A stretch of 64,000 nucleotides of DNA from Cocos nucifera (GCA_006176705.1 QRFJ01003069.1:186001-250000), one strand, 5' to 3'. Positions 20,957 through 32,985 are shown, counted from the stretch's first letter. The notes: generated from the sequence alone by a model not told the origin. A program made the numbers and translations.

Positions 20957-21873
20957 TGTTATGATTTGATGCCTCAAATTTGATCCATAGTAAGAAAAAA
21001 ATCAATTTTTAGCATAGCAATCAGACCGACTCTGATACGTAGTTGAGCCAGCTTGAACCACAGTCGAGCTAGCTCTCTCAGGTAGATAGATAGTAGGAGT
21101 CCAGACAAGAAACAGTCGAGGCAGCTTGACCCCTGACCGAGTTGGCTCGATAGAGGCGAACAGAACATGATAGAATTTTTTTTGTTTGGACTTGGATTAT
21201 GATTAATCCAAGGGGTCAATGGGAGTTGCACGTGGACCATAGGATCCAGTAGCCATGAAGGGTTGTAGTCATGATTTGAAGGTCAAAAAATATTTTAAGA
21301 CTCTATCAAGGACATGTTCGACTTATATTACGAGAGCGAGTCCTATTAGGACTCCTACAAACTACTAAGAAGAGGATTCTCATCTTATTTAAAGAGCCGA
21401 GGTACTATGGAGCAAAAAAGATGGTACGTATGGCATGAGAGGCATGTAGAGAGGCTTAGGTAGCGACCGAGAGGAGCTTAGCAGAGCACCGAGTACGTGT
21501 AGCCTACGAGAGAGAGAAGCAATAGGTGCATAGCATTTGATGAGAAGGCTATGAGGGTAGAGCATCTTGTAGCTTCTATGGGTCTCCTTGGGATTCTAAG
21601 AGAGCTTTTGTGAGGGTAGCTTCTAGTTGAGAGAGATTTATGTACAATGAGTTGAGAGTGGGTGTTCTTCTCTTGTACCTATTTTTCTCTTTCATATTGA
21701 AGCTTTGCATGGCCCATGGAGGCGAGCCTTTAGGCTGATTCATGTACTTGATTATTTTTTTATTTTATTTTTTATTTTTTATCATAATAATTTAGTACTA
21801 GATCCTTAATAAACAGTATCAAAGTAGCTGATATCCCAATAGTTTGATATCAGAGTGAGTTGATACCACAATA
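20957..21873 (+). repeat. Array D LTR 1
   Basis: It is 917 bp, begins TGTTATGATTTGATGCC and ends ACCACAATA just before a Met-tRNA-type site (ATTGGTATTAGAG, 21874-21886). It contains GAGCTAGCTC/GAGTTGGCTC-like palindromes at about 21040-21150 and a TATTTAAAG box candidate at about 21394. Confidence 0.9.
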
Positions 21874-21916
21874 ATTGGTATTAGAGTTAGATGGTATCAG
21901 AGCATAGATTGTAGCA

Positions 21917-22760
21917 ATGGATAGAGATTAAAGAATATAGAAAAGACAAGCATAATCAAGGTGGAGATCAATAGGATTGATGGGAAGGATAATTTTTTTT
22001 TGTGGTAAGCAAGGATAAAGGATGTCCTCATCCAACATGGGTTGATCGATGCTTTCTTGTATGATGAGACGTCAGCCACTACAGAGGTGAAGGATTGAAA
22101 GTGGATCCAAATATAGGTGGTGAGCACGATCCGCTTGTACCTAACGAATGATGTGGTGATCCATGTACTTGGCGAGACTTCTTCGATGGTGCTATGGTCG
22201 AAGCTCGAGGAGTTGTACATGATGAAGTCACTCACCAATATATTATTTCTTTGGAGGCAGTTCTACTAGCTATGGATGGATGAAGGTCAGAGCATGCAGG
22301 AGCATCCATCCAACTTTCAAAAGATCCTCACCGACCTCCTCAGCATTGATGAAAAAGTTGAGAAGAAGATTAGAGCATTGGTCTTGCTAGTATCGCTCCC
22401 TCCTTCATATGAGTTCTTGATGACTGCTCTTCTAATGAAAAAGAGCACCATCAAGATGGATGAGGTCATTGTAGTGATACTCTAGAACGAGGTCAAGAAG
22501 TAGAATCCAACTTCAAGTTTAGATGATGGCAGCTTAGCTTTGGTAATTTCTGAAGGAGCAGGAAGCAGTAGATAGAGTGATAGAGGATTGCAAGAAGAAT
22601 GATCTAGGTCCAAGACGAGGGATCCTAGCATGATCAGATGATAGAAGTGTGACGAGTTAGGGCATCAAGTCAAGGATTGCCCACAACTCAAGGATCAGAT
22701 GGGGGCTACTATAGCAACGATCAGTAGCGAGTCAGAGGATGATGTTCTGGAGATATCTGA
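21917..22760 (+). pseudogene. Array D gag, first interior
   Basis: Translation gives VEINRIDGKDNFFLW, then 'ARIKDVLIQHGLIDAF', 'MVLWSKLEELYMMKSL' and an open stretch at 22276-22485 with LLSIDEKVEKKIRALVLLVSLP. It is the copia gag of the Tork group. The zinc knuckle near 22640-22682 has lost its first cysteine (…KCDELGHQVKDC). Stops occur at about 22003 and 22483. Gag would form the particle, but this copy is broken. Many residues agree with the second interior. Confidence 0.86.
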
Positions 22761-23452
22761 TAAGGTATCTAGTTCTTTCCAGTAGTGGATTTTAGATTCT
22801 GTAAGCACATATCATGTTTATTATAGAAAAGAGTAGTTTGACTCTCTGAAGAGCAATGATGATACTATTTATCTATCGGATGGATCGAGCTATGCGATTA
22901 GAGACATCGAGATGGTCAGTTGGAAGACACATGATGGTGCAGTGAGGAGATTGGAGGAGGTCTGATACATATCCGATTTTAGGTGGAATCTTATCTCATT
23001 GAGCAGATCAAATTTACATGGCTACAGGTGGGTAGCTAGTGATGGAATCCTGAAGGTCATGCATGGCGATAGGATGATATTGAAGAAAAAGAAGAAGATA
23101 AGAGGACATTACTATCTGGCAGGAAGCCTAGTGTGAGGTGGAGCTTTAGGAGTTAGAGGAAGTCTAGCGCAAGATGGAGCTTCAGATGGAGATGGATCGA
23201 GCATGAGATGAGAGACTCAGGAGGATGAGAGGTGACATCATAAAATAAAATTTCTATTGCCATAGGAGAATTCTCCGAGCAGATCTTTGGTCAAAGTGGA
23301 CACAGCCTATAATAGAGGTGGGATTGAGCGACGTAGCTCGACTCTCACATTTGCCCATCCATGATTAGCAAGCATGCCCTAGGGCATGGGATGAGATGTA
23401 TCACAAGCTCTCAATGTTAGGTGAAGGCTGAATGTTGAGTCGAGATGGAGAT
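22761..23452 (+). pseudogene. Array D protease remnant and 3' junction, first interior
   Basis: WILDSVSTYHVYY at about 22786-22825 is the copia protease site with DSG changed to DSV. 'WNLISLSRSNLHGYRW' follows (about 22985), the start of the pre-integrase region. Similarity stops around 23190. The remaining 260 bases to the LTR have no integrase or RT motif and end in a purine-rich GAGATGGAGAT tract. Confidence 0.8.
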
Positions 23453-24391
23453 TATTAGGATTTGATGCCTTAAATTCGATCCATAGTAGGAAGAGAATCA
23501 ATTTTAAGCATAGCAGTTGGGCTGGCTCTGATATACAATCGGACCAGCTTTGATTGAGATCGAGTTGGCTCGAACCATAGTCGAACCAGCTCTTTTAGGC
23601 AGATAGATAGTAGGAGTCTAGGTGAGATGAAGTCAAGCCAGCTCGACCCCTGATCGAGCTGGCTCGATGGAGGTGAACAGAACATGATGGGATTTTTTCT
23701 ATTTGGACTCGAATTGTGATTAATCCAAGGGATCTATGGGAATTGCGCATGGACCATAGGATCCAACAGTCATAGAGGGTTGCGATCATGATCTGAAGAT
23801 CAAAAAATATTTCAAGACTCCATTAAGGACATGTTTGACTCATATTAGGAGAACGAGCTCTGTTAGGACTCCTATGAATTGCTGAAAAGAGGATTCTCAT
23901 TCTATTTAAAGGGCTGAGATGCTGTAGAGTAAAAATGGTGGCACATGTGGCATGAGAGGCATGTAGAGAGACTCAGGTAGCTATTGAGAGAAGCTTGGCA
24001 GAGCGTTGAGTACGTACAGCCCATGAGAGAGAGAAGCAATAGGTGCATAGCATTCGGTGAGAAGGCTGTAAGGGTAGAGCATCTTATAGCTTCTATGGAT
24101 CTTCTTGAAATTCTGAGAGAGCTTTTATGAGGGTAGATTATAGTTGAAAGAGATTTGTGTACGATGAGTTAAGAGTGGATATTCCCTCTTGTACATATTT
24201 TTCTCTTTCATAGTGAAGCTTTGCATATCCCATGGAGGCAAGCCTTTAGACTGATCTACATACTTGATTATTTTTTTTATTTTATTTTTTTTCTTTCTAC
24301 TATAATAATTTAGTACTAGATCCTTAACAAACGGTATCAGAGTAACTGATATTCTAATAGTTTGGTATCAAAGTGAGTTGACATTATAATA
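23453..24391 (+). repeat. Array D LTR 2 (shared middle LTR)
   Basis: It is 939 bp, TATTAGGATTTGATGCC (TG mutated to TA) to ATTATAATA, followed by ATTGGTATCAGAG. It serves as 3' LTR of the first unit and 5' LTR of the second. Confidence 0.9.
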
Positions 24392-25254
24392 ATTGGTATC
24401 AGAGTCAGATAGTATCAGAGCGCAGATTGTAGCAGTGGATAGAGATTGAAGAATATGAAGAAGACAAGCACAATCAAGATGGAGATCAATGATTCGATGG
24501 AAAGGATAATTTCTTCTTATTGTAAGTAAGGGTAAAGGATGTCCTCATCCAGCATGGGTTGATCGACGCTCTCTTGTATGACAAGACGTCAGCCACCATA
24601 GAGATGAAAGATTGGAAGTGGATCCAGATGTAGATGGTAAGCATGATCCACTTGTACCTAGCAGATGATATGGTGATCCATGTACTTGGTGAGACTTCTT
24701 CAATAGTGTTATGGTCGAAGCTCGAGAAGTTGTATATGGCAAAGTCGCTCATCAACATGCTATTCTTTTGGAGGCAATTCTACCAGCTATGAATGGACAA
24801 AGGTCAGAGCATGCGGGAGCATCCATCCAAATTTTAGAAGATCCTCACCGACCTCCTCAGTGTTGGTGAAAAAGTTAAGGAGAAGATCAGGGCATTGGTC
24901 TTGCTAGCATCGATCCTTCCTTCATATGAGTTCTTCGTGACTGCTCTTCTAGTGAAAAAGAGCACCATCAAGATGGATGAGGTCATTGCAGTGATACTCT
25001 AGAATGAGGTTCTCAGGAGAGAGAACCTAGCTTTGAGCTCAAATGGCGGTAGCTCAGCTTTGATGATTTTTGAAGAAGTAGGAGGCAGTAAATGGAGTGA
25101 TAGAGGATCACGAGGAGGACGATTCAGGTCCAAGATGAGAAATCCTAGTAAGATAAGATGCTATAGGTGTGATGAGTTGGAGTATCGAGTCAAGGATTGC
25201 CCACAACTTAAGGATCGAACGAGAGCTACTATAGTGATGGCTAGTAGCTAGTTA
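24392..25254 (+). pseudogene. Array D gag, second interior
   Basis: It parallels the first interior: 'RIKDVLIQHGLIDALLYDKT'-like sequence at about 24530-24590, then the VLLASILPSYEFFVTALLV block at about 24900. The open stretch 25033-25251 carries the knuckle CYRCDELEYRVKDC, where the conserved G and H are now E and Y, so zinc binding is lost. The two interiors differ in which sites are damaged, so each has decayed since the duplication. Confidence 0.85.
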
Positions 25255-25972
25255 GAGGATGGTGTCCTGGAGATAGCTGATGAGGTATTTAGTTCTCCCC
25301 AGTAGTGGATTTTAGATTCTGCATGCACATATCATGTTTGTTATAGAAAGGAGCAATTTGACTCTTTGGAGAGCAGCGATGGCATTATTTATCTATCAGA
25401 TGGATCGAGCTATACGATTGGAGGCATCAAAATGGTCAGTTGGAAGACACATTATGGTGCAGTGAGGAGATTGGAAGAGATCTGAAACATACCCAATTTT
25501 AGATGGAATCTTATCTCACTGAGCAGATTGGATTTAAACGACTATAGGTGGGTACCTGATGATGAAATTCTAAAGGTCATGCATGGCAATAGGATGATAT
25601 TAGAGAAGAAAAAAAAGAAAAAAGGATATTATTATCTAGCAGGAAGCCCAGTGCGAGGTGGAGCTTTAGGAGCTAGAAGGAGCCCAGTGCAAAGTGGAGC
25701 TTCAGATGGAGATAGATCGGGCATGAGATAGGAGACTCAAAAGGACGAGAGGCGATGTCGCAGAGTGAAGTTTCTATTACTATAGGAGAATTTCTCGAGT
25801 AGATCTTTGGTCAAAGTGGACACAGCCCATGATAGAGATGGGATTGAGTGGCCTGGCTCGACTCTCATATTTGCCCATCCATGATCAGCAAGTGTGCCCC
25901 AGGGCATGGGGGCGAGATGGATCACAAGCTCTCAAAGTCAGTGGAGGCCGAATGTCGAGTTGGGGTGAAGAT
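25255..25972 (+). pseudogene. Array D protease remnant and 3' junction, second interior
   Basis: WILDSACTYHVCY at about 25306-25345 is the protease site with DSG changed to DSA. The open stretch 25528-25731 encodes DLNDYRWVPDDEILKVMHG, the pre-integrase start, then 'YYYLAGSPVRGGALGARRSP'. It ends in GGGTGAAGAT, a purine tract directly before LTR 3. The same deletion breakpoint appears in both interiors, so the family was already gag-only before it was duplicated. Confidence 0.82.
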
Positions 25973-26909
25973 TGTTAGAATTTGATGCATCAAATTTGAC
26001 CAACAGCAAGAAGAGAATTAATTTTTAGCACTGCAATCGAGCCGGCTTTAATACATAGTTGGGCCAGCTTTGGTATGCAGTCAGCTCGAAGCACAGTTGA
26101 GCCGGCTCTCTTAGATAGATAGATAGCAAGAGTCCAAACGAGATGCAGTCGAGCCAGCTCGATCCCTGACCATGCCAGCTCGACGGATGCAAATAGAACA
26201 TGATGGGATTTTTTCTGTTTGAACTCGAATTATGATTAATCCAAGGGGTCTATGGAAGTTGCATGTGGACCACAGGATCCATTGGCCATGAAGGATTGCG
26301 GTCATGATCTAAAGGTCAAAAAATATTTTAAAACTCCATTAAGAACATGTTCGACTCATATTAGGAGAACGAGTCCTGTTAGGACTCCTGTGAACTACTA
26401 AGAAGAAGATTTTCATCATATTTAAAAGACTGAGATGCTGTAGAGCAAAAAAGATGGTGCATGTGGTGTGAGAGGCACGTAGAGAGGCTCAAGCAACCAT
26501 CGAGAGGAGCTTGGCAGAGCGTCGAGTACGTGCAACCCATGAGAGAGAGAAGCAATAGGTGCATAGCATTCGACGAGGAGGCTGTGAGGGCAGAGCATCT
26601 TTTAGCTTCTATAGATCTTCTTAGAATTATGAGAGAGCTTTTATGAGGATAGCTTCTAGTTGAGAGAGATTTATGTACGGTGAGTTGAGAGTGGGTGTTC
26701 TCCTCTTGTACCTATTTTTCTCTTTCATAGTGAATCTTTGGTTGCTCCGTGGAGGTGAGCCTTTAGGTTGATCCATGTACTTGATCATTTTCTTATTTTA
26801 TTTCTTCCTTCTTCCTACCATAATAATTTGGTACTAGATTCTTAACAAGTGGTACTAGAGTAGTTGATATCCCAATAGTTTAGTATCGGAGCAAGGTGAT
26901 ACCATAATA
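25973..26909 (+). repeat. Array D LTR 3
   Basis: It is 937 bp, TGTTAGAATTTGATGCATC to ACCATAATA, followed by the right target copy GAGCA (26910-26914). Confidence 0.9.
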
Positions 26910-27284
26910 GAGCAATATCACAATATTACTTTCATATCAAATTTGAGTATGCAATTCACTTAAACAACTAATAATCAAATTAATAGACATGACCCACTAT
27001 AAAATTTTATGATCAATCCTTTTGCAATTACTTTAGATTAAAATCTATCTAATCATAACATAACCCATAGATTGCCCATCATATATCAAACCCTATGAAT
27101 CATAGTTTCTTAATAATCTTTTCATACATATCAAAAGACTTAACCAAAAATCATGAAGATAGCTTATGCTGCTATCATCATAGATTTACATCCTAATATC
27201 CCTAGCATCTATCCATATACACCCATTCTATGTTTGATTCTATATATCATAATTTGTCCACTTGTTCTCTAATACTATTTTAAT
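26910..27284. other. Element H interior, right segment, with primer site
   Basis: AT-rich sequence with no coding motif. On the minus strand TAGTATTAGAGAAC at 27264-27277 resembles the Met-tRNA site TGGTATCAGAGC, seven bases from the LTR end, which marks it as the decayed primer site of H. Confidence 0.6.
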
Positions 27285-27773
27285 TGTCACGCCCCCGACC
27301 TAAGATCGCAAGCTAGGTGTTATGGCAATCGCTGCATACTTATAGAAAACTCTTTCTATAAGCATGCAAGGCTATCTTATCATGATATCATAAAGCAAAT
27401 AGAAAAAATAATTAATCAATAAATTAAGTTTAAAATTTAATTAATAAAAATTTAATATTAATATCTCATAAAATTTAATAATATTTAAAAGATCTTACTT
27501 CAAATTTAATAAAGTTTTCAATCTAAAATAAAGATGCCGAAGTTTTGCTTCTAATCACTCTTCTATCCATATTCCTGTGTCATCTTAGTCCTTAAGATAT
27601 GCAAAAAAAGTATATATAATGAACTAAATAACCCAGTAAGTAATGAATACTTCAACAAGGTTAAATCAGATAATAAAAGCATAATAATTTTTAAATACAG
27701 TATCAAAATATTATTCATACCATATTCAATCTTTTTCAAAATTCAAGTTTTATCCACTAATTTAATTTTTTTT
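27285..27773 (-). repeat. Element H 5' LTR, left piece
   Basis: It starts TGTCACGCCCCCGACC, the LTR end in element orientation. It is interrupted by the LTR of E at 27774 and continues at 55092. Confidence 0.82.
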
Positions 27774-29212
27774 TGTTAGTGCAAAATTTGGTTGATGTCG
27801 GAACGAGCTAGAGCGGGAGAAGACGAGGTCACCATCAGGAACCTGCACGACAAGTCCTGGTTGGAGTTGCAGGTGGCTTTGATAGGACCGTATGATGATA
27901 AAGTTAGCTTTTCTGGCTAACAAAAGTGGAGCACTCAGTGAATTTTAACAGAATTTTGAGCTTAGAGAGAAAACTTATCTAAATGATCTCTTATATAGAT
28001 GGAGCTTATGACAAACTGATGGTGACAATCATAATTGCCTGGTAGTGGACTGTTCGAAGTCACGTGGAGTTTGTTATAGAGGGTGTGGTATCCATTATCG
28101 TAATATACCAGTCTATTAGGAATTAATAGTCAAAGTTTGGATGGAACAGCTACAATTAGTGAAGAACTTCACATCATAGTAATTTAGGAGAAGTTCAGAC
28201 TTCTCCGAGGTCATCTGCACGTTGACTAATATTTGCTATATTGGGAGTTGAACTTGTGTAGATGCCAAGGTCCTTCTGGCGACTGGAAGGAGCTTGTCTT
28301 GTGACTGTTAGGTTCAAAGGAGTTCATCTAGGTGGGGTCTAATTGGCCATTGAAAGGAGTTCGATTGGATCAGGAGTTGGCTAGTAGTTGTGATAAGTGG
28401 CTTCAATCACAACACTCTAGCGAGCCTCAAGTATTCCTTTTGAAATTTGGCTACCATTAGGATCATCTGCAAATGGATAACTATTCTAATTTAAAGGTTG
28501 AGGATGGTGGATTCACTAATTTAGGACAACAACCAGGCTATTTAGGAAAATGTTCGGACTTAATCTGATGACGAAGTCCTTTTGTTAACTCTGGCTCACA
28601 TATTCAAGATTCTAGATATAAGAGTGCTAAGATTTGTCATTTTCAGTAAAACATAGAAGTTCATCTAGAGAGAAGCTCTGCCAGTCTGATATCCTTAATA
28701 TGAGATCCGACTGTAATGGCGAGACTTGGCTTGGAGAGGATCCGATTGAGGAGTTCAGTCAGCTTCTAAGTTGGCTAGGTTGGACTACCCAGTGGACGAA
28801 TATCTAGGACTTCAACTACTTATGTGGTTGCTTTCACTGTTCAAGTTCATCCAAAAAAAGTTTGGCTAGAACTAGCTACATATAGTGGAGGAATTCAGCT
28901 GCCTTCATAATTTGTAACCAAACAAAGTTAGACTGATTGGGTTTTGGTGCTCAAGCCTTACCATCAGATGGAAAGTAATTGCTTTTACTATTCAAGCTCA
29001 TCTGGGTAAGGTCTGCAATGCTTTGCTAGTTTTGGATCTAATCCATACGGTCATAGAAGATCAGCCGATAGATTGAAGGTTGGCCATCTTGGAATTTACT
29101 GGGCAATAATTTATATTGGTTATAGTTCGATCACGGTCATCACCACCAGATGGGGTCATCTTGAGATTAGACAACTTGCTAAACTTTGGCAAGAGCCAGT
29201 TTATCCCCAACA
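27774..29212 (-). repeat. Element E 3' LTR
   Basis: It is 1439 bp, paired with 53634-55091. In the first ~100 bases I count about 17 differences between the two copies, far more than in element G, which fits E being the older insertion. Confidence 0.9.
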
Positions 29213-29232
29213 ATAGTCTTCCTACTCTCAAG
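29213..29232 (-). other. Element E polypurine tract
   Basis: Minus-strand CTTGAGAGTAGGAAGACTAT sits directly before the 3' LTR. The next bases (TCGAAGTTCGAAAGAAGG) match the same position in element C. Confidence 0.75.
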
Positions 29233-30598
29233 TTCGAAGTTCGAAAGAAGGAAGTAAAGAAAATTTGTCTGCCGAAGTCTTTTTTCTGCTTTCTATCCCC
29301 ATTGGATGGAAAATTTTGGCATTCTCTGCACCCGCGCCGAAGATTCTTCTATTCAAGATAACCTAAAAAGATAGTTTTTTGAAACTCTCACCAAAGCTCT
29401 ATCCAAGGTACGGCGTAATTAAGATTCCATCAGTCGTCCATCCCCCATCATGATGAGTGGGATAGGTGTCCAATGAAGATTGATCAGAGAAGACTTGCAA
29501 TCATAACTGCCTCGAGCTCTTTGGGATATTTAAGTTTGCCTTTCTCCTCTGAAATCTTATTTTGCCTAAGTTCTTCTTCCTCCTTCAGTTTTCACCTTCT
29601 TCCCATTCAAGTGAGTCCTGATATCTTCCTCTATCTCCTCCATTCACAGCATTTTTCCGCTCGATTTTCACCACGCCAGTTGTCTTGTTGCTCTTTCCGA
29701 CCAATCTAGGTTAGTTTCAAAATCCTTCTTTCGATCATTTTAATGTTTCTCACATCCCATCTTTTTGGCTTCTTAAAGAGATTTTGTGCCTTATTTTTCT
29801 TGATTTTTGGAGTCTTTTTCTGAGTTTAGTTTTGATCCATATGTCTACCGAAAAATTTTGGTCAATTTGTTCTAAGAGTTAGTCTCATTTGATCCTAATG
29901 GATCCAACTCTTAAGGAAGCCAAGCCTGTAGAAGTACCTTGTCCACCTTTCATCCCTGACACAATTTTTTGCAAGCTTCATCATGAAGACCTTTCTCTAA
30001 TGAGGATCCAATATGGGATCCCCTCCAAGTGCGAACTCAAACTTTTTGAGCCCCGTGATCGAGCCTGTTCCCCTCCCCCAGGTCATTTTTGCCTATATTA
30101 AGGCTCTTCATGTCGAACTTCGGCTACCGATTTCTTCTTTTATAGTAATCCTTTTTAGGTTCTTGAACATCTCCTTTGCCTCCATGGTGCCGAACTCGTT
30201 TAGATTCATCATAGGATTCCTTTTCTTATGCATCGTGGTCGATGTCTGACCTACTATTTCTTTGTTCCGTAACTTTTTTGCTTTCAAACATCATCCTACT
30301 ACCAAGGATTGGTGGTATGTCTCCCTCCAGTTAGGTAAGAAGAGGTTGCTTAAGGGCACTGCTTCTTCCATTCATAACTAGAAAGAAAAATTCTTCTTTG
30401 TCTCGTACCCCTCCTTAGAATTAGGGCTCCCTCCTTAGAGAGATATGAGGGATTCAATCTGCTAAGCTCCCGGGCTAGAGAAAGAAGATCGGGACTCGAC
30501 CAACAAGTTGAAGGACTATCGAGCTCCTTTGATATCTGGTCTGCTAGATGATCAAACCTTGTTTAACCTCGATCTTAGTCTCCTCGATCTGATAGATA

Positions 30599-30660
30599 GT
30601 TTTTGAGTCTTGTCGATTATATCTTATCCTTTCTTCTAACCTTAATTCTTTCTTTCATAG
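30599..30660 (+). other. Putative intron 1 in the antisense ORF
   Basis: It runs GTTTTTGAG to TTTCTTTCATAG. Removing it joins LDLID to KITLKERN, a continuous frame. At 62 bp it is short for a plant intron. Confidence 0.45.
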
Positions 30661-31098
30661 AAATAACTCTGAAGGAGCGAAATTATCTATCTAAGAAAAT
30701 CAAGTCCCTTAAGAGGAAGGATGGTTTCACTGGAGAATCATTGAAGAGAGCTGATGTTGAAGAGATGAGCTTGGCCATGCCAATCTAGGCTGTACCTATC
30801 CTAGAAACTATCACGACTGCGTCGACTCCGACCTTGCCCGATGAAGTTGTTGCCCCTATGCCCTTTGAGTAGGGAGAAGTTGTTGAGAAGAAGAAAAAGA
30901 AAGCCATTGGTAAGAAGATCAGGAGGAAAGTTGGACAAGCTAGTGGCGAGAGCTCCAACCAAGAATAAGGTTCTTTGGATGACCAAGAGGTTGTTCATTC
31001 TCTAATGGAGGGTGGCATCCTTTTGCATATTGTTGATAAGATGTGTTTGGATAGATAATATGGAGAGGTTTGATGAGTCCTTTGCTGCATACCTTGAG

Positions 31099-31171
31099 GT
31101 AATTGATCTTTTTCGACCTTGATTAAATGTCAAATATACCTTGAAGTTCTGACTCGATTTTTGTTCTACAG
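31099..31171 (+). other. Putative intron 2 in the antisense ORF
   Basis: It runs GTAATTGAT to TTTGTTCTACAG, 73 bp with a pyrimidine-rich 3' end. Splicing joins SFAAYLE to GHYLYAYLKAASLYQ in frame. The unspliced frame has a stop. Confidence 0.6.
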
Positions 31172-31763
31172 GGGCACTATTTATATGCCTATTTGAAGGC
31201 AGCAAGTCTCTATCAGGCCGAGGCTTCTAGAGCCCTGCAAGAGGCCCAGGCAAAGATTGAGAATGTTCGGGCCAAGGTCAACTGCTTGAAGGTGGCCTCG
31301 AAAGTTCAGGCTGTAGAAGTTGAGCATCTTCAAGAGGTGCTACGAAGGGAAGAAGAGGTGTCTGCCGAATTGAAGGAGGTCTTGACTCTTTTGGAGGACG
31401 AGAGGAAGAAGGTTGAAGAGGAGGTCGGCATTGAGAGGGAGTAGGCTATTGAGGCCTTCAAGTCCTCCAAGTCTATGGAGGACATCAAGATTGCCTTCGC
31501 CAAGAAAGCCTTTCTGAAGGGTTTGAGATCTGCATGAGGAGGGTCGTGAAGAACTTTCTGGATGTGGATCTCGACCTTTTAACTGACGAACCTGATGATG
31601 AAGTGGGTCCCTCCAATGCTAGTGTCGCCTCTCCTACTATCGAATCTATCCTCGAGACCTCTGACCTACTATCGCAGCACCCAAACTTGCTCTGGAGCTC
31701 GAGGTCACAGAGAATGCACTGACCCCATCTACTGTCGTGCCTCCCGAGATAAAAAACTTTTGA

Positions 31764-31888
31764 TAGTTGTACCTATCTTTTTCTTTCGATGTACATAAAA
31801 CATTTTGAGCAACAAAAATCTATTTTTTCTTTGTACTTGTGTTGTGGTATGTGTCATTTAGAATCCTCCTAGTGACAGAAGCCATGAT
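31764..31888 (+). other. Region after the antisense ORF stop
   Basis: AT-rich sequence, likely the 3' UTR of the antisense transcript (AATAAA-like words are absent, TTTTTGTAC-type words present). It ends in ATGAT (31884-31888), the weak left target copy of element F. Confidence 0.35.
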
Positions 31889-32792
31889 TGTAAGGATATG
31901 TGGTGCTCCCAAGCCTTGGAAGGCCATGGGAGGAGCTAGGGTGTTGGCTCCAGGGAGACTAGAATAGATGTTGTCCTAGGGCTAGGACAAAAGTTATTCT
32001 AGAGAGAAGGCGGCGTGTAGTCCTGCATGGGCTTAAGATTTTAGTATGAGGATTTTGAGGAGGCTTGGTAGGTGCTTTGGAGATCTGAAACATAAGATGA
32101 AGCAAAGGACCAAAGTCAGGAGAAGAATCAGCCAAGATAAGGGGCTGATACATAGACGGGCTAGCTTGGATATGCAATTGAGTTGACTCAGGATACAATC
32201 GAGCTGGCTATCTCAGACAGATAGAAGATAGAATTCGGATGATATGTAGTTGAGCCAGCTCGACTATTGATAGAGTCGGCTCAATGGTGGCATACAGAAC
32301 TAGATGAATTTTTTATTTGGTCTTTGATTGGACTTAATCCAAGAAGATCTTAAGGCCTGATCCAATAAGATCTTAAGGTGGCTAACTCATATATGGGTTG
32401 GGTTTAGATCCAGGAGATGAGAGTATGGGAGACATGGGTATACATGAGCTTGATGAGTACTTTTATATATTGGGTTAGCCTAGGAGAGTTTTTTAGTTGG
32501 AGTTTGGATTTATTAGGGTTCATATGGTATAGCAAAAATTCAAGGATATATAAATCCAGGTATTGTAACCTTTATAATAGAGTGGAATCAATATAGAGCT
32601 TTTCTCCCTAACTTTCTTCTCTTTTTCTCTCTAGTTCTAACGTCAAGTCCTAGGTGCCGCCATCAACTTTTGCTCTTCTTCATATTTTTGGATTAACATC
32701 CAGGTTCGCGCAAAAGATCAAATCTTTGATTGTGGTTTCGAGCAGCCGTAGATATAATAATTGGTATCAAAGCAGTACCGATTGTTCCAACA
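31889..32792 (+). repeat. Element F 5' LTR
   Basis: It is 904 bp with a TATATAAAT box at 32547-32555 and GAGCYGGCTC-type words at about 32195-32285. A second TTGGTATCAAAGCAG (32761) lies inside the LTR, 30 bp before the true primer site. Confidence 0.88.
32547..32555 (+). promoter_or_regulatory. Putative TATA box in element F 5' LTR
   Basis: TATATAAAT is conserved in the right LTR at 35115-35123, about 245 bp before the LTR end in both. Confidence 0.5.
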
Positions 32793-32793
32793 C

Positions 32794-32807
32794 TTGGTAT
32801 CAAAGTT
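32794..32807 (+). other. Element F primer-binding site
   Basis: TTGGTATCAAAGTT follows the LTR end by one base. It is a decayed initiator Met-tRNA site. Confidence 0.75.
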
Positions 32808-32985
32808 CGATTGAGCATGAAGGAGGAAGAAGATCAAGTTTCAGTAGAGATCAGCAGCAAGGTTCAGATCTAAGATTTTCTTTAGACTTCATGAGGAAGG
32901 AAGAGATCTAAGGGCTACTATCCATCATCCCTAGTCAAGGTAAATTTTAGATCTACCTGTTGGCTATTTTTGATTTGTTTTGATC

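Larger units (their letters stand above)
20957..26909 (+). mobile_element. Array D: three-LTR, two-interior gag-only Tork-type copia element
   Basis: LTRs at 20957-21873, 23453-24391 and 25973-26909 alternate with two interiors of 1579 and 1581 bp. A single perfect duplication, GAGCA (20952-20956 and 26910-26914), flanks the whole. Each interior has gag and a protease/pre-integrase remnant, then jumps to the 3' end of the element. Integrase, RT and RNase H are absent from both. The layout fits unequal recombination between two copies of one insertion, or integration of a tandem cDNA, and not two separate insertions. Confidence 0.92.
29841..31763 (+). pseudogene. Antisense ORF of element E (putative plant transposon protein, aORF)
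   Basis: ATG at 29841 (MSTEKFW). N-terminal 'RIQYGIPSKCELKL' is followed by IKALHVELRLPISSFIVILF and 'MVPNSFRFIIGF' (about 30090-30220), then a W-rich block (TTKDWWYVSLQLG). This is the pattern of the 'putative gypsy type transposon' domain found antisense in Tat-clade elements. A lysine-rich linker and a coiled coil (31193-31440) follow, then the C-terminal 'AKKAFLKGFEICMRRVVKNF' and LELEVTENALTPS, with a stop at 31761. Two intron-like gaps (30599-30660 and 31099-31171) are bounded by GT...AG. The frame has stops (about 29878, 30248, 30961), so it is decayed. The function of such ORFs is unknown. Confidence 0.78.

Noticed and set aside
29473..29709. Ser/Phe-rich ORF just inside element E 3' LTR
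   Set aside because: No match to a known domain and it ends before the antisense ORF start at 29841. More likely the promoter/leader of the antisense transcript.
31193..31444. Coiled-coil ORF as an independent host gene
   Set aside because: It joins in frame across the 31099-31171 gap to the element E antisense ORF and sits inside E.
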